Assembly (NCBI RefSeq): GCF_026745355.1
Contig: NC_079205.1
Span: 7,257,056-7,321,055, forward strand
Length of the DNA stretch: 64,000 nucleotides
Source: Beta vulgaris subsp. vulgaris
Taxonomy: Eukaryota; Streptophyta; Magnoliopsida; Caryophyllales; Amaranthaceae
Reading direction: 5' to 3'
In this document: piece by piece, positions 1 through 10,787 of the stretch
How positions within the stretch are numbered: position 1 is the stretch's first letter
Layout: every line of letters starts with the position of its first letter
Translations under genes and position numbers: made by a program
Notes under the pieces: model-generated
What the model saw: only the letters and a program-made list of their open reading frames with translations
The model's database searches: none
Told to the model about the DNA's origin: nothing

Positions 1-443
1 CGCATTGCGTGCATATGAGACTATCTGATGTGAAACAAAAGGATATGGGTATTATTGTATTTCACTTCTTGCCGAATATTTGCAACGAAACTTATTTTAG
101 CAAAAGATTTTTGATAGTTCAATAATATAAACACATGCTTTAGCATATAATCTTGCTTTTTCGAGGTATTTTCAACAATTATTATAATTGAACCATCCGA
201 ACTCTCAAATGATATTGGGCTGCAATTTTCTTGCGAAAATTCCAGTTCTTCACGATGTAGATCGCTTGGCCCAACAAGATTGTCCCAAATAGTACATGAT
301 ACACAGAAGCCAGCTCTTCTATTTTTATGGACTTCCTTAGTATCAGTAATGTCGGGTCATAGAAAGATGGGCGATGGCTACAAATCAGCCACTCAACATT
401 GGGTTATTTCTCACCTCAAAAAACAAAAATAAAATATTATGTT
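1..443. other. Intergenic, nothing recognised
   Basis: AT-rich sequence with no coding, RNA or repeat signal that I can support. It ends at the target duplication of the foldback element starting at 444. Confidence 0.5.
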
Positions 444-801
444 GGAAAATTTGTCAATAAAAATCTTTTAAAGATTTAATTTTGCGAGAAAAAACCTATT
501 AAAACATTCTTTGCGAAAAAAAACCACAAATTTAATTTTTCTTGCAAGATGAAACCTATTCCCACTTCCCGGTGTGGTTTTTGAGATACATAGGGGTGAT
601 GTTGCAATCAATGAAAATATGGGGTTAAAGAAAGATAGAAGGGTCAATGTCGGAATTGAGAAAAAACACACCAAAAATGGAAATAGGTTTCTTCTTGCAA
701 GAAAAATTAAGTTTGTAGTTTTTTTTTTTCTAAAGAATGCTTTATAAGGTTTTTTTTTCGCAAAATTGAACCTTTAAAATGTTTTTTTTTGCAAATTTTC
801 C
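444..801. mobile_element. Mutator-type foldback MITE (non-autonomous)
   Basis: The two halves are inverted copies of each other over most of their length: the left arm begins GGAAAATTTG and runs to about 560, and the right arm read from 801 backwards begins GGAAAATTTGC and follows the same order of motifs (GCGAAAAAAAACC, TTTTTCTTGCAAGA). The flanking 9-mers TATTATGTT (435-443) and TATTGTGTT (802-810) match at 8 of 9 positions, the target-site length of Mutator-like elements. It has no coding capacity; short ORFs here are by-products of the T-rich arms. Confidence 0.7.
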
Positions 802-853
802 TATTGTGTTTTTAAAAGCTTCCAAAAACATTTTTCAGAAACCGGAAAGTTCT

Positions 854-1065
854 GAAAGAGAGGTGGTAGCTCAGTGGAGTGCCACCCCGAATTCCATCCA
901 GGGCATTGCCCAGGGTTTGAATCCTCATCCCAACCAACATTTAATTCTGGACTGTTTAGTCATGTACCTAGCCTCCGAGTTGGTGTGCTCTGCAGGCTAG
1001 TAGCCTAGCAAGAGTTGGTGCTCGGATCAATTATCTTTCCTAATAATAAAAAAAAAAATGAAATT
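854..1065 (+). mobile_element. tRNA-derived SINE with target duplication
   Basis: A polymerase III promoter-like pair is visible: a box A-like GGTGGTAGCTCAGTGG near 862 and a box B-like GGGTTTGAATCC near 913. The body ends in an A-rich tail (about 1043-1059). A perfect 10 bp direct repeat, GGAAAGTTCT, flanks it at 844-853 and 1066-1075. The tail, internal promoter and duplication together define a retroposed SINE of about 0.2 kb on the plus strand. Family name not assigned. Confidence 0.75.
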
Positions 1066-1089
1066 GGAAAGTTCTAAATAATTATAATT

Positions 1090-1290
1090 ATGCTGAGAAT
1101 GGTTATGCAAAGGAAAGAGCAAAATTATATCAAAATGCTTAACACTCAGGCTATGATTAAAAAGGAGGTGAGGGATTTTTACCAGAATCTAATGGGCATA
1201 ACTGTTAGTTCTCTTCCTATGGTTGATGAGCTCATCGTGAGAAGAGGAGATATTCTTAATCATCAACAAGAAGTTCTCCTATGCTCTAGC
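1090..1290 (+). pseudogene. LINE (L1-type) polyprotein remnant, 5' piece
   Basis: The plus-strand frame has the linker between endonuclease and reverse transcriptase typical of plant L1 elements: an EVRDFYQNLMG block, then a short stretch ending QQEVLLC. It breaks off exactly at the Copia insertion at 1291 and resumes in the same frame at 6687 once the Copia element and one copy of its CTAGC target duplication are left out. Upstream parts of the LINE are absent or unrecognisable. It is a truncated dead copy. Confidence 0.7.
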
Positions 1291-1444
1291 TGTACAAGTG
1301 TGGGAATAATTGTGTGTTAACCTGTTGTAGGTTAACCTGACATTTAATATATATAGTGTTTATAATACAGACCTATGACTATGAAAGTACCTTTCTACCC
1401 TTTACAATATAATATTATCCCTTTACATATAATATTATCCAATA
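1291..1444 (-). repeat. 3' LTR of Copia-1
   Basis: 154 bp, plus-strand ends TGTACAAG and CCAATA. Near-identical to 6533-6686, with substitutions around 1340-1373. Unusually short for a Copia LTR. Confidence 0.92.
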
Positions 1445-1446
1445 CA

Positions 1447-2938
1447 CCCCCTTAATCTTTACGGGGTGAAACAACGGATAGATTGGTACGATGTTTAGTA
1501 AACAAGTCAGTAGATAGGCCTTTAGTAAAGATGTCGGCAACCTGAGACTGTGTAGGAACATGTCGAACAATAAGACCTCCCTTGGCAACCATTTCTCGAA
1601 CAAAGTGATAGTCAACATCGATATGTTTCTACGATCATGATGAACTGGATTAGCAGTGAGATAAGTAGCAGAGACATTGTCGCAATAGACAATCACAGGA
1701 CGACGGAGAAAATGGCCAATGTCAGCAAGAAGTTGCTTGAGCCAAATAGTTTCTGCAGCTGTGTAGGCAACTGCCCTGTATTCAGCTTCAGTGGAGGATT
1801 TGGAGACAATAGGTTGCTTTTTAGAACGCCAGAAAATTAACTTCTTCCCAAGAAAAACAGCATAGCCAGTAGTAGATCGCCGTGTGTCAGGACATCCTGC
1901 CCAATCTGCATCAGAATAGGCAATAATAATAGTAGGAGAGCTGCTGCTATATAAATACAGCCCATAATCCAAAGTGCCCTGCAGATATCTGAAAATTCTT
2001 TTCACGGCATGAAGGTGAGTAGTACGAGGAGCATGCATAAACTGGGACACCATATTAACAGCATAAGCAATATCAGGACGAGTCATAGTTAAGTACTGCA
2101 ATGCACCAACCATACTACGATAATCTGTGGGATTAGTAAGAAGTTCTCCATCAAGCAGAGACAATGTTATTCTAGAGACAACAGGAGTGGTAACTGGTTT
2201 AACAGTATGCAGATGGAATTTACGAAGTAAATCAGAAACATACTTATATTGGGACAAAAATAAACCAGAAGGAGTACGCACAACCTGCACACCTAAGAAA
2301 TAATGAAGATCCCCTAAATCCTTCATAGCAAATTGAGAAGAAAGAACAGAGATGAATTTGGCAACAAGAGGAGGACTACTACCAGTAAGGACAATGTCAT
2401 CAACATATAATAGAAGAATAATGATATGACCACGATATTTGAGAGTGAACATAGAAGTGTCACAACTGCTGCACTTGAAACTAATAGATAAAAGAAAGTT
2501 GCTAAACCTGGAGAACCAGGCCCTAGGAGCCTGTTTCAAACCATAAATGGACTCTCTGAGACGCCAAATATGAGTAGGTTTAGATGGATGAATAAAACCC
2601 GGAGGTTGACGCATATAAACCTCTTCATTAAGAAAACCATGAAGAAAAGCATTTTTGACATCTAACTGACGAATAGACCATTTAAGAGAAACAACAATAG
2701 TAAGAACCAAACGAACAGTAGTAGGTTTAACAACAGGACTAAAGGTTTCAAAGTAATCAATACCTGCCTGCTGATGATCGCCAAAAACAACAAGTCTGGC
2801 TTTGAACCGCTCCACAGAACCATCTGAATGATATTTAATCTTGTAAACCCACTTACAACCAAGTAAATTCTTATCATAGTTGCGAGGTACCAACTCCCAG
2901 GTGTCATTTTTAATCAAAGCATTATATTCATCTAACAT
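1447..2938 (-). pseudogene. Copia-1 reverse transcriptase and RNase H
   Basis: The longest surviving frame of Copia-1, about 500 codons. It begins within the RT domain (MLDEYNALIKNDTWELVPR), carries the Copia RT block [11 protein letters not shown], the catalytic YVDD, the KDLGDLHYFLGVQV block and RNase H motifs YSDADWAGC and SSTEAEYRA. The last part diverges after HHDRRNIS, where a frameshift replaces the usual RNase H end with unrelated residues, and the frame runs on into the LTR. It is not a host gene. Confidence 0.9.
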
Positions 2939-2947
2939 AGCTTGACG

Positions 2948-4399
2948 TCAACGTGAGTCTTTAGATGCTTGTTTAAAATTAGTAGGTTCAGACTCAGTTA
3001 TATCAGTTTTTAAGTTCATGAATATTTTAGGCTTAGACACACTACTTTTTAGGCGCGTAACCATCGGATGATGATTAGCGACGGAAGACGAGGGAGGAGG
3101 GGTGATGGGGGGTGACACAAGACCATGCGACGAGGAGTGGTCGTGGGCAGACGTCGCGGACTCTGTGCAAGCGGGGGAGCCAGCCAGCGCAGAGTGGGGA
3201 GACGACACACAAGGGTGAATGGGCGAGGCGACTGAGCCAACGTCCGCTGGCGTGGCTGCTGAACCAGTATGCGCTGGCGAGCCTGCGGAAACAGCGTGCG
3301 CTAGCGAGGCAATGTGCTGGGCAGACCTGGGCAAGGGGAGGACAGTGTCCGAAGACAAAGCACGAGGCACAGCAGAGCTGGGCGAGGGAGAGACCAACTC
3401 AGGGGAAACAGACACGTGGGTCGACACGGAAAGAGGCATAGGAGCCGAGGGCAGCTCAGGTGTGACATTCGTGGGAAACCAGTCAGCAGTCAAGACACTA
3501 GGAGACGTGTAAGACTCATGAGACACAGGACCAACCAAAGCACGATATGGAAATTTATGTTCATGAAACAAGACATGACGACTAGTGTAGACTCTCTTGG
3601 TAGTAGGATCAAAACATCGATACCCTTTATATTCCAATGCATATCCAATAAAACACACAGGTTTTAGATTTAGGTTGCAGTTTGTGATTTTTAGAGTCTA
3701 GAAATAAAGGAAAGCATTCACATCCAAATGTTGTCAAAAATTGATAGGAAGGAGGACGATGAAATAATTTTTCAAAAGGAGAAACACCCCCTAAAACCGA
3801 GCTGGGTAATCTATTGATAGTGTAAGTGGCAGTATATGATGCATCAACCCAAAATTCCGCAGGAAAGTCAGAATGAATAATCATAGTACGAGCCATTTCA
3901 ATGATATGACGATGTTTGCGTTCTGCAACACCGTTTTGAGCTGGAGTGTGGGGCAAGATTTTTGAAAAATAATACCATTGTCAGAAAAATGTTGGAAAGA
4001 GGAGAATTGTCAAATTCCCTTCCTCCATCACTTTGAAATATTTTAATTTTGCAATTAAAAAGATTTTCAACCATCTTTTGAAACATAAGAAATTTTGAAC
4101 AAGCTTCCGATTTTCGACGTAAAGGATAAATCCAGGAATAGCGTGAAAAATCATCAACAAACACAACATAATAGCGAAATAATTGATTTGACAAAACAGG
4201 ATTGCCAAAGATCACTATGAATTTTATATAATGGATAGGTAGAAATATGTTCAACAGAATCAAAAGGTAAACGATGTATTTTCCCTAACTTACATCCTAC
4301 ACAATCATCATGAAACTTAGAGGTACATGTGATGTATTTATTTGAACATAATTTTCCTAGAATGATAGAAGATGTATGACCCAGACGAGCATGCCACAC
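2948..4399 (-). pseudogene. Copia-1 integrase region, frameshifted
   Basis: Minus-strand pieces in three frames: the pre-integrase zinc-binding block MWHARLGH at about 4399-4376, the integrase core (VDDFSRYSWIYPL, then SDGGREF, then PAQNGVAERKHR), and a serine/proline/alanine-rich linker (3658-2948) between integrase and RT. Overlaps between the frames mark at least two frameshifts. GC-rich open frames on the opposite strand at 3112-3667 are shadows of the linker. Confidence 0.85.
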
Positions 4400-4526
4400 G
4401 GCACCCGACTCCTTAATGGCTAGGAAAGCAGGAACAAAAGGCTCAGGGGGGGCAATGCTGGGCTGTAGAGGGTAGACACCTTGCTTACTGGTTCCCTGAA
4501 GCAGAACTTCCCCCGTTATCTGGTCC

Positions 4527-5009
4527 TTAACATAAAAGAATTTTTATCAAACTCACAACACAATCATTTTCATGACACAACTTGTTAACTGATAATAAAT
4601 TATGTTTTAAATTAGGGACATGACAGACAGATGATAAACGGAGGGGACGACTTGCAGTTTTTAACGTTAAATGTCCAGTACTTTTAATTGGGAGTAAGGT
4701 ACCATTACCAACTACAACAGAATGACCAGTATAAGGAGTTTTAATAGAGAACGTACCATCCTGAGGAGTCATGTGAGAAGCAGCTCCCGAATCCGGGTAC
4801 CAGACTGAGTCATTAGCTTCACCACCAATAGTCAGTACAGCTAAGGCTCGAGTGACACTTGCTGAGGAGGAGGGAACAAAGCTATGATTGAAACGCTGGG
4901 GACAGTAGGCAGCTTGGTGACCTGGAAACCAACACAAACCACATGTATCGGAAGTAGGGATAGAGGTAACATTGTTACTATTTGATGAATTACTCCCTGC
5001 AGACGACAA
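4527..5009 (-). pseudogene. Copia-1 zinc knuckle and aspartic protease
   Basis: Minus strand. The CCHC knuckle CGLCWFPGHQAAYC (C-x2-C-x4-H-x4-C) is followed by the protease active site, WYPDSGAASHMT, and the conserved VCHVPNLKHNLLSV block. The frame stops before the pre-integrase domain and so is detached from it. Confidence 0.87.
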
Positions 5010-5238
5010 ATTAAGTTATATAATCTAGGCAAGGCATACTATAGGATGACAAGTTAGAAAATTTACTTATACCATTTGAGCGTCCCCGATTACCATTTGT
5101 TGTTGTTTCCTCCAGGGCCACGATTATTATTGTTTCCACCATTCCCACCTTATTATTCCGAGCATTGTTGCCCCCACGATTATTATTACCACCTCTGTTT
5201 CTGTTATTTCTTCCCCAATTTCTCCCTCCATAATTATT

Positions 5239-6453
5239 TTAGGAGGAGGAATTTGAACCAGTACCAGTAGATTTAACGGCAAGTAAGGCAGGATGGGGCG
5301 ATGGATCATATGCATTCTTAGAATTTATCAATCTTTGTTCATGCAGTAACAACTTGGGACGCAAATCATCAAAACTAATGGGGAATGGATAATGCAGGAG
5401 GGTACTGACTATATGATCGTACTCAGAATCACGATCTAGGCCAAAAAGAGTATACTGCACTAAATCCTGGTTCGACACAGAACACTAAATAGCAGCAAGG
5501 GAATCAATAATCACCTTAATTTCCCGTAAATATCCATCCATTGTCTGGGAGGCAGTCTTTTTAATCCGAGTTAAACGTCCCTTTAATTCCATAGATCTGG
5601 CCATACTAGCATGCATAAATTTAGATTGTAATCTAGTCCAAATTTCTACAGAGGTAGATAAATCATGAACATCCACAAAAACATCCCTAGATAAAGTGGC
5701 AAAAATCCATGATTTTATTTGTTGATCCACACGCAACTATTCATAGAACTGATTATTAGGAATAGAAACACCATGTTCATCAATAACAGTGGCAGGAGGA
5801 ATAAGATCAGAACCATCAACCATAACAAGTAGATTATGGGAAAGTAATAAACAAGTAATTTGGGTTTTCCATAATAAATAATCCTCAGGGGAAGAGAGAG
5901 TTATTGTTACCAAATTACAAAGATTCGGAGCTGAAATTTGATGGAAACCAAGAGTATGTGTCGGGAGGTTCGCGGTGAACAACGACGGTGTGGATGGGGG
6001 CTGCGAGAATCCAGGTGGATAGCGCAGCGGCGTGCGGGATGATGTTGCTGGCGAGGCGGCGTCAAGACCGGAGTACATCGCAGCGGCGGTGTACGACGAG
6101 GATGGGCCAGCGCAAAAAAGAAGCCGCGAAGAGAAGAGTGCAGCGCTGGGCTGCGGGCCGGAGGAGGCGACCGTGGTCGCGGTATATATCGGCGGTGGTG
6201 GTGTCGTGCGGGTCGACGTGGACGGCGAGGAGGCGGAGTAGTTCGCCGGAGAGTAGCCGGAAGAGGGCGTCGAGGCACAGGCAGCAAAGATAGGTTGCGA
6301 AAAGGAGCCCGCATAGGGCTGAGTGCCGACAGCAGCGGCGAAGGCCGGTGCGGAGGTGGGCGGCGCCGACGAGTTAGTCGGGGCGACGGAACTGGCTGCC
6401 GAAAGAGACTGCGTGAAGGCAGCAGAAGCGGAAGGGGTCGACGGAAATTCCAT
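5239..6453 (-). pseudogene. Copia-1 gag, interrupted by stops
   Basis: Three consecutive minus-strand frames (6453-5737, 5736-5485, 5478-5239), apparently separated by in-frame stops. The N-terminal 120 or so residues are Ala/Ser/Pro-rich, followed by a gag core recognisable by SPEDYLLWKTQI and an IWTRLQSKF-type helix-rich region. The start at 6453 is the first ATG downstream of the primer-binding site. High GC of the N-terminal part contrasts with the AT-rich window. Confidence 0.8.
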
Positions 6454-6513
6454 GGCCCAGAAGAGAAGCAGTTCCCGTTTTTTTTTTGTGTTTTTCTTTT
6501 AGAAGAACCTAAG

Positions 6514-6532
6514 CTCTTGATAGTTGATACCA
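6514..6532 (-). promoter_or_regulatory. Primer-binding site of Copia-1
   Basis: The minus strand reads TGGTATCAACTATCAAGAGC-like sequence directly after the 5' LTR, complementary to the 3' end of initiator-Met tRNA. It sets the orientation of the element. Confidence 0.8.
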
Positions 6533-6686
6533 TGTACAAGTGTGGGAATAATTGTGTGTTAACCTGTTGTAGGTTAACCTGGCATTCAATATATATAGTG
6601 TTTATAATACAGATCTATGACTATGAAAGTACCTTTCTACCCTTTACAATATAATATTATCCCTTTACATATAATATTATCCAATA
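6533..6686 (-). repeat. 5' LTR of Copia-1
   Basis: 154 bp, aligned base for base with 1291-1444 apart from a few transitions. Confidence 0.92.
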
Positions 6687-7017
6687 CTAGCATCACAAAT
6701 GTTGAGATAAGGAATGCCCTTTTTGCTACGGATGCTAATAAGGCACCAGGAATGGATTATAATTTTCATTTTTAATAAGCTGCTTGGCATATAATTGGCA
6801 ATGATGTGACTAATGCAGTTTAACATGTAATTTCTTTCAAAGCAATTTTTTTGCCTAGGAGTGTTAAATGTACTTATGTCTCTCTTATACCTAAAACTAC
6901 CAATGCTTGTTTTATGAAAGATTATATTGCTTGTTTTTTTTTTTTTGAGGGGAATTATATTGCTTGTTACTCTGTGATCATTTCCAAGGTTTTGACAAAC
7001 AGGATGCAACAAATATA
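6687..7017 (+). pseudogene. LINE polyprotein remnant, 3' piece
   Basis: Continues the piece at 1090-1290. The plus strand reads SITNVEIRNALFATD then NKAPGMD, a classic L1 RT start, and after frameshifts VKCTYVSLIPKTTN and ISKVLTNRMQ, the next conserved RT blocks of plant L1 elements. Stops near 6777 and 6825 and a small insertion at 6936 show long decay. The remainder of the RT is missing after about 7017. Confidence 0.7.
6936..6953 (-). mobile_element. Micro-retroposon: poly(A) plus a 7-base tail
   Basis: Inside the LINE remnant a run of T followed by GAGGGGA is bounded by a perfect 15 bp direct repeat (ATTATATTGCTTGTT at 6921-6935 and 6954-6968). Read on the minus strand it is TCCCCTC followed by poly(A), the form of an extremely 5'-truncated retroposon. 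The same tail appears at 56757. Confidence 0.6.
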
Positions 7018-7729
7018 TCGGAAAAAAGGGGTTAGAGTATGGATTGGTCTTAAAATACTTTATTTTAGGCTTATTTTTTATTCTTTTCTCAGTCCGTACC
7101 AATTAAAGCGGGTATTAGTCACCATAGCGTATTCCATGTGGAGACACGATTTTGTGTCTATAATAGCTATTAAAATAAATGGAGGGAGTATATGATTGAT
7201 TGAGCAATTAGTGGTAGCTGTAGATTTTAAAATTACTGTGAAGTATCTTCTTAAATAAAACTGTTATTGAATTAGTGTTGCTGTATAAATGATCCATTGT
7301 CTTAATAAATCATGTGCTGGAAATTGGTTTAATTACATTGGTCTTAATTAAATCAGGCTCAATTTTAATTATCGTCGTGTATAATCGTCTATCAAACTCA
7401 TCATATTTGTTTTAAATATATAAAATTAACAACTCCGAATAATAAATGCGGAACAAATTGGTTTTGTATGAGAAATTAGACGCGCGTACCCATGCAATCC
7501 CATGCTTCTCTCAAAAGCAATAAATCAAGAAATTTTTTTGAGAATAAATATTACAAATCTTGAACATGCTATTATTTAATTATCAACATAATGTTCAATT
7601 ACCTCAATAATTGTGTTGGAAATTAGTTTGATTACTTTGGTGTTAAATCATGCTCAAATATAATTATCATCATGTATCATTGCATATCAAGCTTGTCATA
7701 ATTATTAAAAAGAATGAAATCAACGATAA
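7018..7729. other. Intergenic with a diverged direct duplication
   Basis: About 130 bp at 7309-7440 (GGAAATTGGTTTAATTAC...) recurs in diverged form at 7612-7740 (GGAAATTAGTTTGATTAC...). The stretch 7490-7590 resembles 12262-12340 next to the RLP pseudogene. No coding sequence seen. Confidence 0.5.
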
Positions 7730-8690
7730 CTCTAAATGTTTGATAATAAACTCTATTTTTGAAAATGTGGTGTTTTAGGATGTGAAGATACGAATCATGT
7801 ATCTGAGTCTTTTGCGTGATCCTATGGAGAGTGGAACATCAATTTATCCTACCTGTCAGAATGCTTTTTTTCACCCAGATCTAGGTAGTTCTACGTCTAG
7901 ACCGAAAAATTAAACAATTTTTTGGTCCAAAATTTTTGAAGTTTGATTTTCCGTCCAGATTGAGAATAATTTTCTTTGGCTTTTACATAACTTCTATAGA
8001 AAATTATTATTATATTATTAATAATAGTTATATTTTTATATATTAGATAGAATGGATCTCCATGATATCTTGACAAGATGTAACAGATTCCGACATATCT
8101 TTTTCTTTTCAACTTGGAAGATGATAGTACAGAAGTGTTGATGATGAAACATAGTGAAATAATAAATCCGCCGTCAAAAGTTCTTGCAAATCAGCTTTTT
8201 CCAAACGTCACCATTGGTAGCTTAAAAGACAAAACGGGTAAACAGATTCAGGTGCATCTCTCTATGTCAATGACAAGTGCAAGATGCTAGCTCATGTTAA
8301 ACATCTTGAGGACTGTTTTTTAGTTTCACAACACTCCTTTTAGAACTATAATGGAGGAGAAATCCATGTACATCTGTTCAGGAGACAACATAGGCTTACT
8401 TCTTTTGAAGAAAAGAGTAAGATTTTATACTTTTTTTTTAAATGTTTGATAATAAACTCTATTTTTGAAAATGTGGTGTTTTGGGATGTGAAGATACGAA
8501 TCATGTATCTGAGTCTTTTGCGTGATCCTATGGAGAGTGGAACATCAATGTATCCTACCTATCAGTATGCTTTATTTCACTCAGATATGATTTTCCGTCC
8601 AAATTGAGAATAATTTTCTTTGTTGGCTTTTACATAAATTCTACAGAAAATTATTATTATATTATTAATAATAGTTATATTTTTATATAG
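7730..8690 (+). repeat. Repeat block with gene fragment, plus-strand copy 1
   Basis: A unit with the landmarks TTTGATAATAAACTC, GTGTTTTAGGATGTGAAG, CACCCAGATCTAGG, ATGGATCTCCATGATATC and a coding-like fragment. The start of the unit recurs at 8440-8690, so this is a partial tandem array. Further copies lie at 9744-10310 (plus) and 10320-11104 (minus). The unit matches no element I can name. Confidence 0.6.
8105..8345 (+). pseudogene. Degraded copy of an unidentified gene fragment
   Basis: Nucleotide-level match to the open fragment at 9746-10039, with indels that break the frame. Recognisable pieces are ACTTGGAAGATGAT, CAAAAGTTCTTGCAAATC and GTCAATGACAAGTGCAAG. Function unknown. Confidence 0.5.
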
Positions 8691-8845
8691 TGAAAGTATT
8701 GGGTCAGACCGTCTGACGTATTGTTTACTGTCAGACGGGCTGAGCCCAATACATCTTCTTTCTACTTCATTTTTAGGTCACATTCTCTCTCCTCTTTCTT
8801 CTTCTTCTTCTCTGAATTTTCATATTATCCACCCAGTTTCGATTC

Positions 8846-9151
8846 TTGAGCTGCAATAATTTCATAATCTCCTTTTATAATCCAAAAACCAACTCCTTGG
8901 AAAAGAAAGGTATGGTCAAAGTGTTGCAAAAAATCGAAGTCGTGTTTCGAGAAATCATTGGAGATGACCCATCCACTGAGGAACATTACGGGAAGCTTGC
9001 TGACGAGATTCATGAGAAGATTAATGATCTTATGAATTCTCCAAAGCTATCCTCTTATGCTACGGGGGCTGCTGCATTTTCATCGAAGGATGATTTATCA
9101 TGGAACCAAGTTTGTGAAAGAGAAGATCCCGCCCAGTGTAGACGTAAATAA
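8846..9151 (+). CDS. Short hypothetical ORF inside the TIR element
   Basis: 101 codons on the plus strand; an internal ATG at 8910 would give a product of about 80 residues beginning MVKVLQKIEVVFRE. It is polar, largely helical in character, with no motif I recognise. A pyrimidine-rich leader (8775-8815) and a possible splice-acceptor-like context before the internal ATG suggest it may be exonic DNA captured by the element. It could equally be chance. No homologue is named. Confidence 0.25.
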   Translation: MSCNNFIISFYNPKTNSLEKKGMVKVLQKIEVVFREIIGDDPSTEEHYGKLADEIHEKINDLMNSPKLSSYATGAAAFSSKDDLSWNQVCEREDPAQCRRK

Positions 9152-9335
9152 AATGCTAACAGAAGGAACAGAGAGGGAGAGAAATCAGCAGATCCCCGCG
9201 AGTAGCTTACGTTTCTTGCCATTGAAATTCTTAATCTCAATCTCCATTCTTTATTGATCTAACAAAGAAGAAAAAAAATCAGTTAAGAGGAATGAAGAAG
9301 AAGGAGAAAGTGAGAGAAAGCAGAGGTTAGTGTTT

Positions 9336-9690
9336 TGTTTTTCAGTTGGACTTTGTTTTGTTTCAGTTGGACTTTGTTTTCTTTCAGTTGGACTTTGTGT
9401 TTCTTTCAGTTGGACTTTGTTTTGTTTCAGTTGGACTTTGTTTTTTTTTCAGTTGGACTACCTGAAAAAAAATGAAGACTACCTGAAAAAAATGAAGACT
9501 ACCTGAAAAAGAATAAAGACCAACTGAAACCCAAAGTAAGTCTAACTGAAGTACAAAAACCAACTGAAAAAAAAGAAGACTAACTGAAAACAAAATGAAG
9601 ACTATCTGAAAAAAAAATTAAGACTACCTGAAAAAAAAATAAGACTATCTGAAAAAAAATTAAGACTAACTGAAAAAAATTGGAACCACA
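9336..9690. repeat. Foldback minisatellite
   Basis: About six copies of a 20-27 bp unit centred on TTCAGTTGGACTTTG (9336-9460), followed by about ten copies of units of the type AAGACTACCTGAAAAAA or AGTCTAACTGAA. The second set is roughly the reverse complement of the first, so the stretch can fold back. It gives spurious low-complexity ORFs on the minus strand. Confidence 0.75.
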
Positions 9691-9745
9691 TGAAAGTCGT
9701 CCGACCAAAAATTATGGTCGGACGAGTCCGACACAATACGTTCGA

Positions 9746-10039
9746 ATGGATCTCCATGATATCTTGACAAGGATGGAACAGATTCCGACATACCTTTTTC
9801 ATTTCAACTTGGAAGATGATAATACAGAAGTGTTGATGATTAAACATAGTGAAGTGAAAAATCTACCGTCAAAAGTTCTTGCAAATCAGCTTTTTCCAAA
9901 CGTCACCATTGGTAGCTTACAGGACAAAACGGGCAAAAAGATTCAGGAGCATCGTCTCTATGTCAATGACAAGTGCAAGACGCTAGCTCACGTTAAGCAT
10001 TTTGAGGACTGTTTTTTAGTTTCACAACACTCCTTTTAG
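9746..10039 (+). CDS. Unidentified gene fragment, best open copy
   Basis: Reads about 98 codons from the region of GGATCTCCATGATATC to a stop at 10039; an ATG at 9680 extends it into the preceding transposon and is not meaningful. The C-terminal 60 residues, with KVLANQLFPNVTIGS and YVNDKCKTLAHVKHF, are kept in the minus-strand copy at 10788-11018, so they derive from a real coding sequence. I do not recognise the family. No promoter or introns are evident. Probably a gene piece amplified with the repeat rather than a working gene. Confidence 0.4.
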   Translation: MDLHDILTRMEQIPTYLFHFNLEDDNTEVLMIKHSEVKNLPSKVLANQLFPNVTIGSLQDKTGKKIQEHRLYVNDKCKTLAHVKHFEDCFLVSQHSF

Positions 10040-10787
10040 GCCTATACTGAAGGAGGAATCCATGTACATCGGTTCAGGAGACAACATAGACTTTACTTCT
10101 TTTGAAGAAACGAGTAAGATTTTATACTTTTTTTCTAAATGTTTGATAATAAACCCTATTTTTTAAAATGTGGTGTTTTGGGATGTGAAGATACGAATCA
10201 TGTATCTGAGTCTTTTGCGTGATCCTATGGAGAGTGGAACATCAATTTATCGTATCTTTCAGAATGCTTTTTTTCACCCAGATCTAGGTATTTCTACGTC
10301 TAGATCGAATATATAAAAAGATATGCCGGAATCTGTTTCATCCTTGTCAAGATATCATGGAGATCCATTCTATCTAATATATAAAAATATAATTATTATT
10401 AATAATATAATAATAATTTTCTATAAAATTTATGTAAAAGCCCACAAAGAAAATTATTCTCAATCTGGACGGAAAATCAAACTTCAAAAATTTTGGACCA
10501 AAAAATTGTTTAATTTTCCGGTCTAAACGTAGAACTACCTAGATCTGGGTGAAAAAAAAACATTCAGACAGGTAGGATAAATTAATGTTCCACTCTCTAT
10601 AGAATCACGCAAAAGACTCATATACATGATTCGTATCTTCACATCTCAAAACACCACATTTTTAAAAATAGAGTTTATTATCAAACATTTAAAAAAAAGT
10701 ATAAAATCTTACTCGTTTTTTTCAAAAGAAGTAAAGCCTATGTTGTCTCCTGAACAGATGTACATGGATTCCTCCTCTAATAGAGGC

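Larger units (their letters stand above)
1291..6686 (-). mobile_element. Decayed Ty1/Copia LTR retrotransposon (Copia-1)
   Basis: Complete in structure and broken in coding. Two 154 bp LTRs (1291-1444 and 6533-6686) differ at about three positions. The insertion is flanked by a perfect 5 bp duplication CTAGC (1286-1290 and 6687-6691). On the minus strand the 5' LTR is the right one; it is followed at once by a primer-binding site beginning TGGTATCAAC, complementary to initiator-Met tRNA, and the polypurine tract AAGGGGGTG lies next to the 3' LTR. Gag, protease, integrase, RT and RNase H follow in Copia order but are spread over at least eight frames. LTR ends are TATTGG...TACA rather than TG...CA on the minus strand, and both LTRs share this. 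Confidence 0.93.
8692..9743. mobile_element. TIR element inserted in the repeat block
   Basis: The left end reads GTATTGGGTCAGACC and the right end, reversed, GTATTGTGTCGGACTC, an imperfect TIR of about 25 bp. Repeat sequence broken at 8690 resumes at 9744; other copies in this window (around 8045 and 10370) have only about seven bases between these points, so this is an insertion. No clean target duplication is seen, so the superfamily is open. The inside holds a short ORF and a foldback minisatellite. Confidence 0.55.

Noticed and set aside
862..925. A tRNA gene at the SINE
   Set aside because: No acceptor-stem pairing or anticodon arm can be drawn, and the A tail and duplication identify a retroposon.
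3112..3667. GC-rich plus-strand ORFs of up to 117 codons
   Set aside because: They are antisense to the Ser/Pro/Ala-rich linker of Copia-1 pol and have no independent support.
5907..6654. Arg/Pro-rich ORF (minus) and Arg/Gly-rich ORF (plus) in the Copia-1 gag region
   Set aside because: Frame shadows of the GC-rich gag sequence; composition is that expected of out-of-frame translation.
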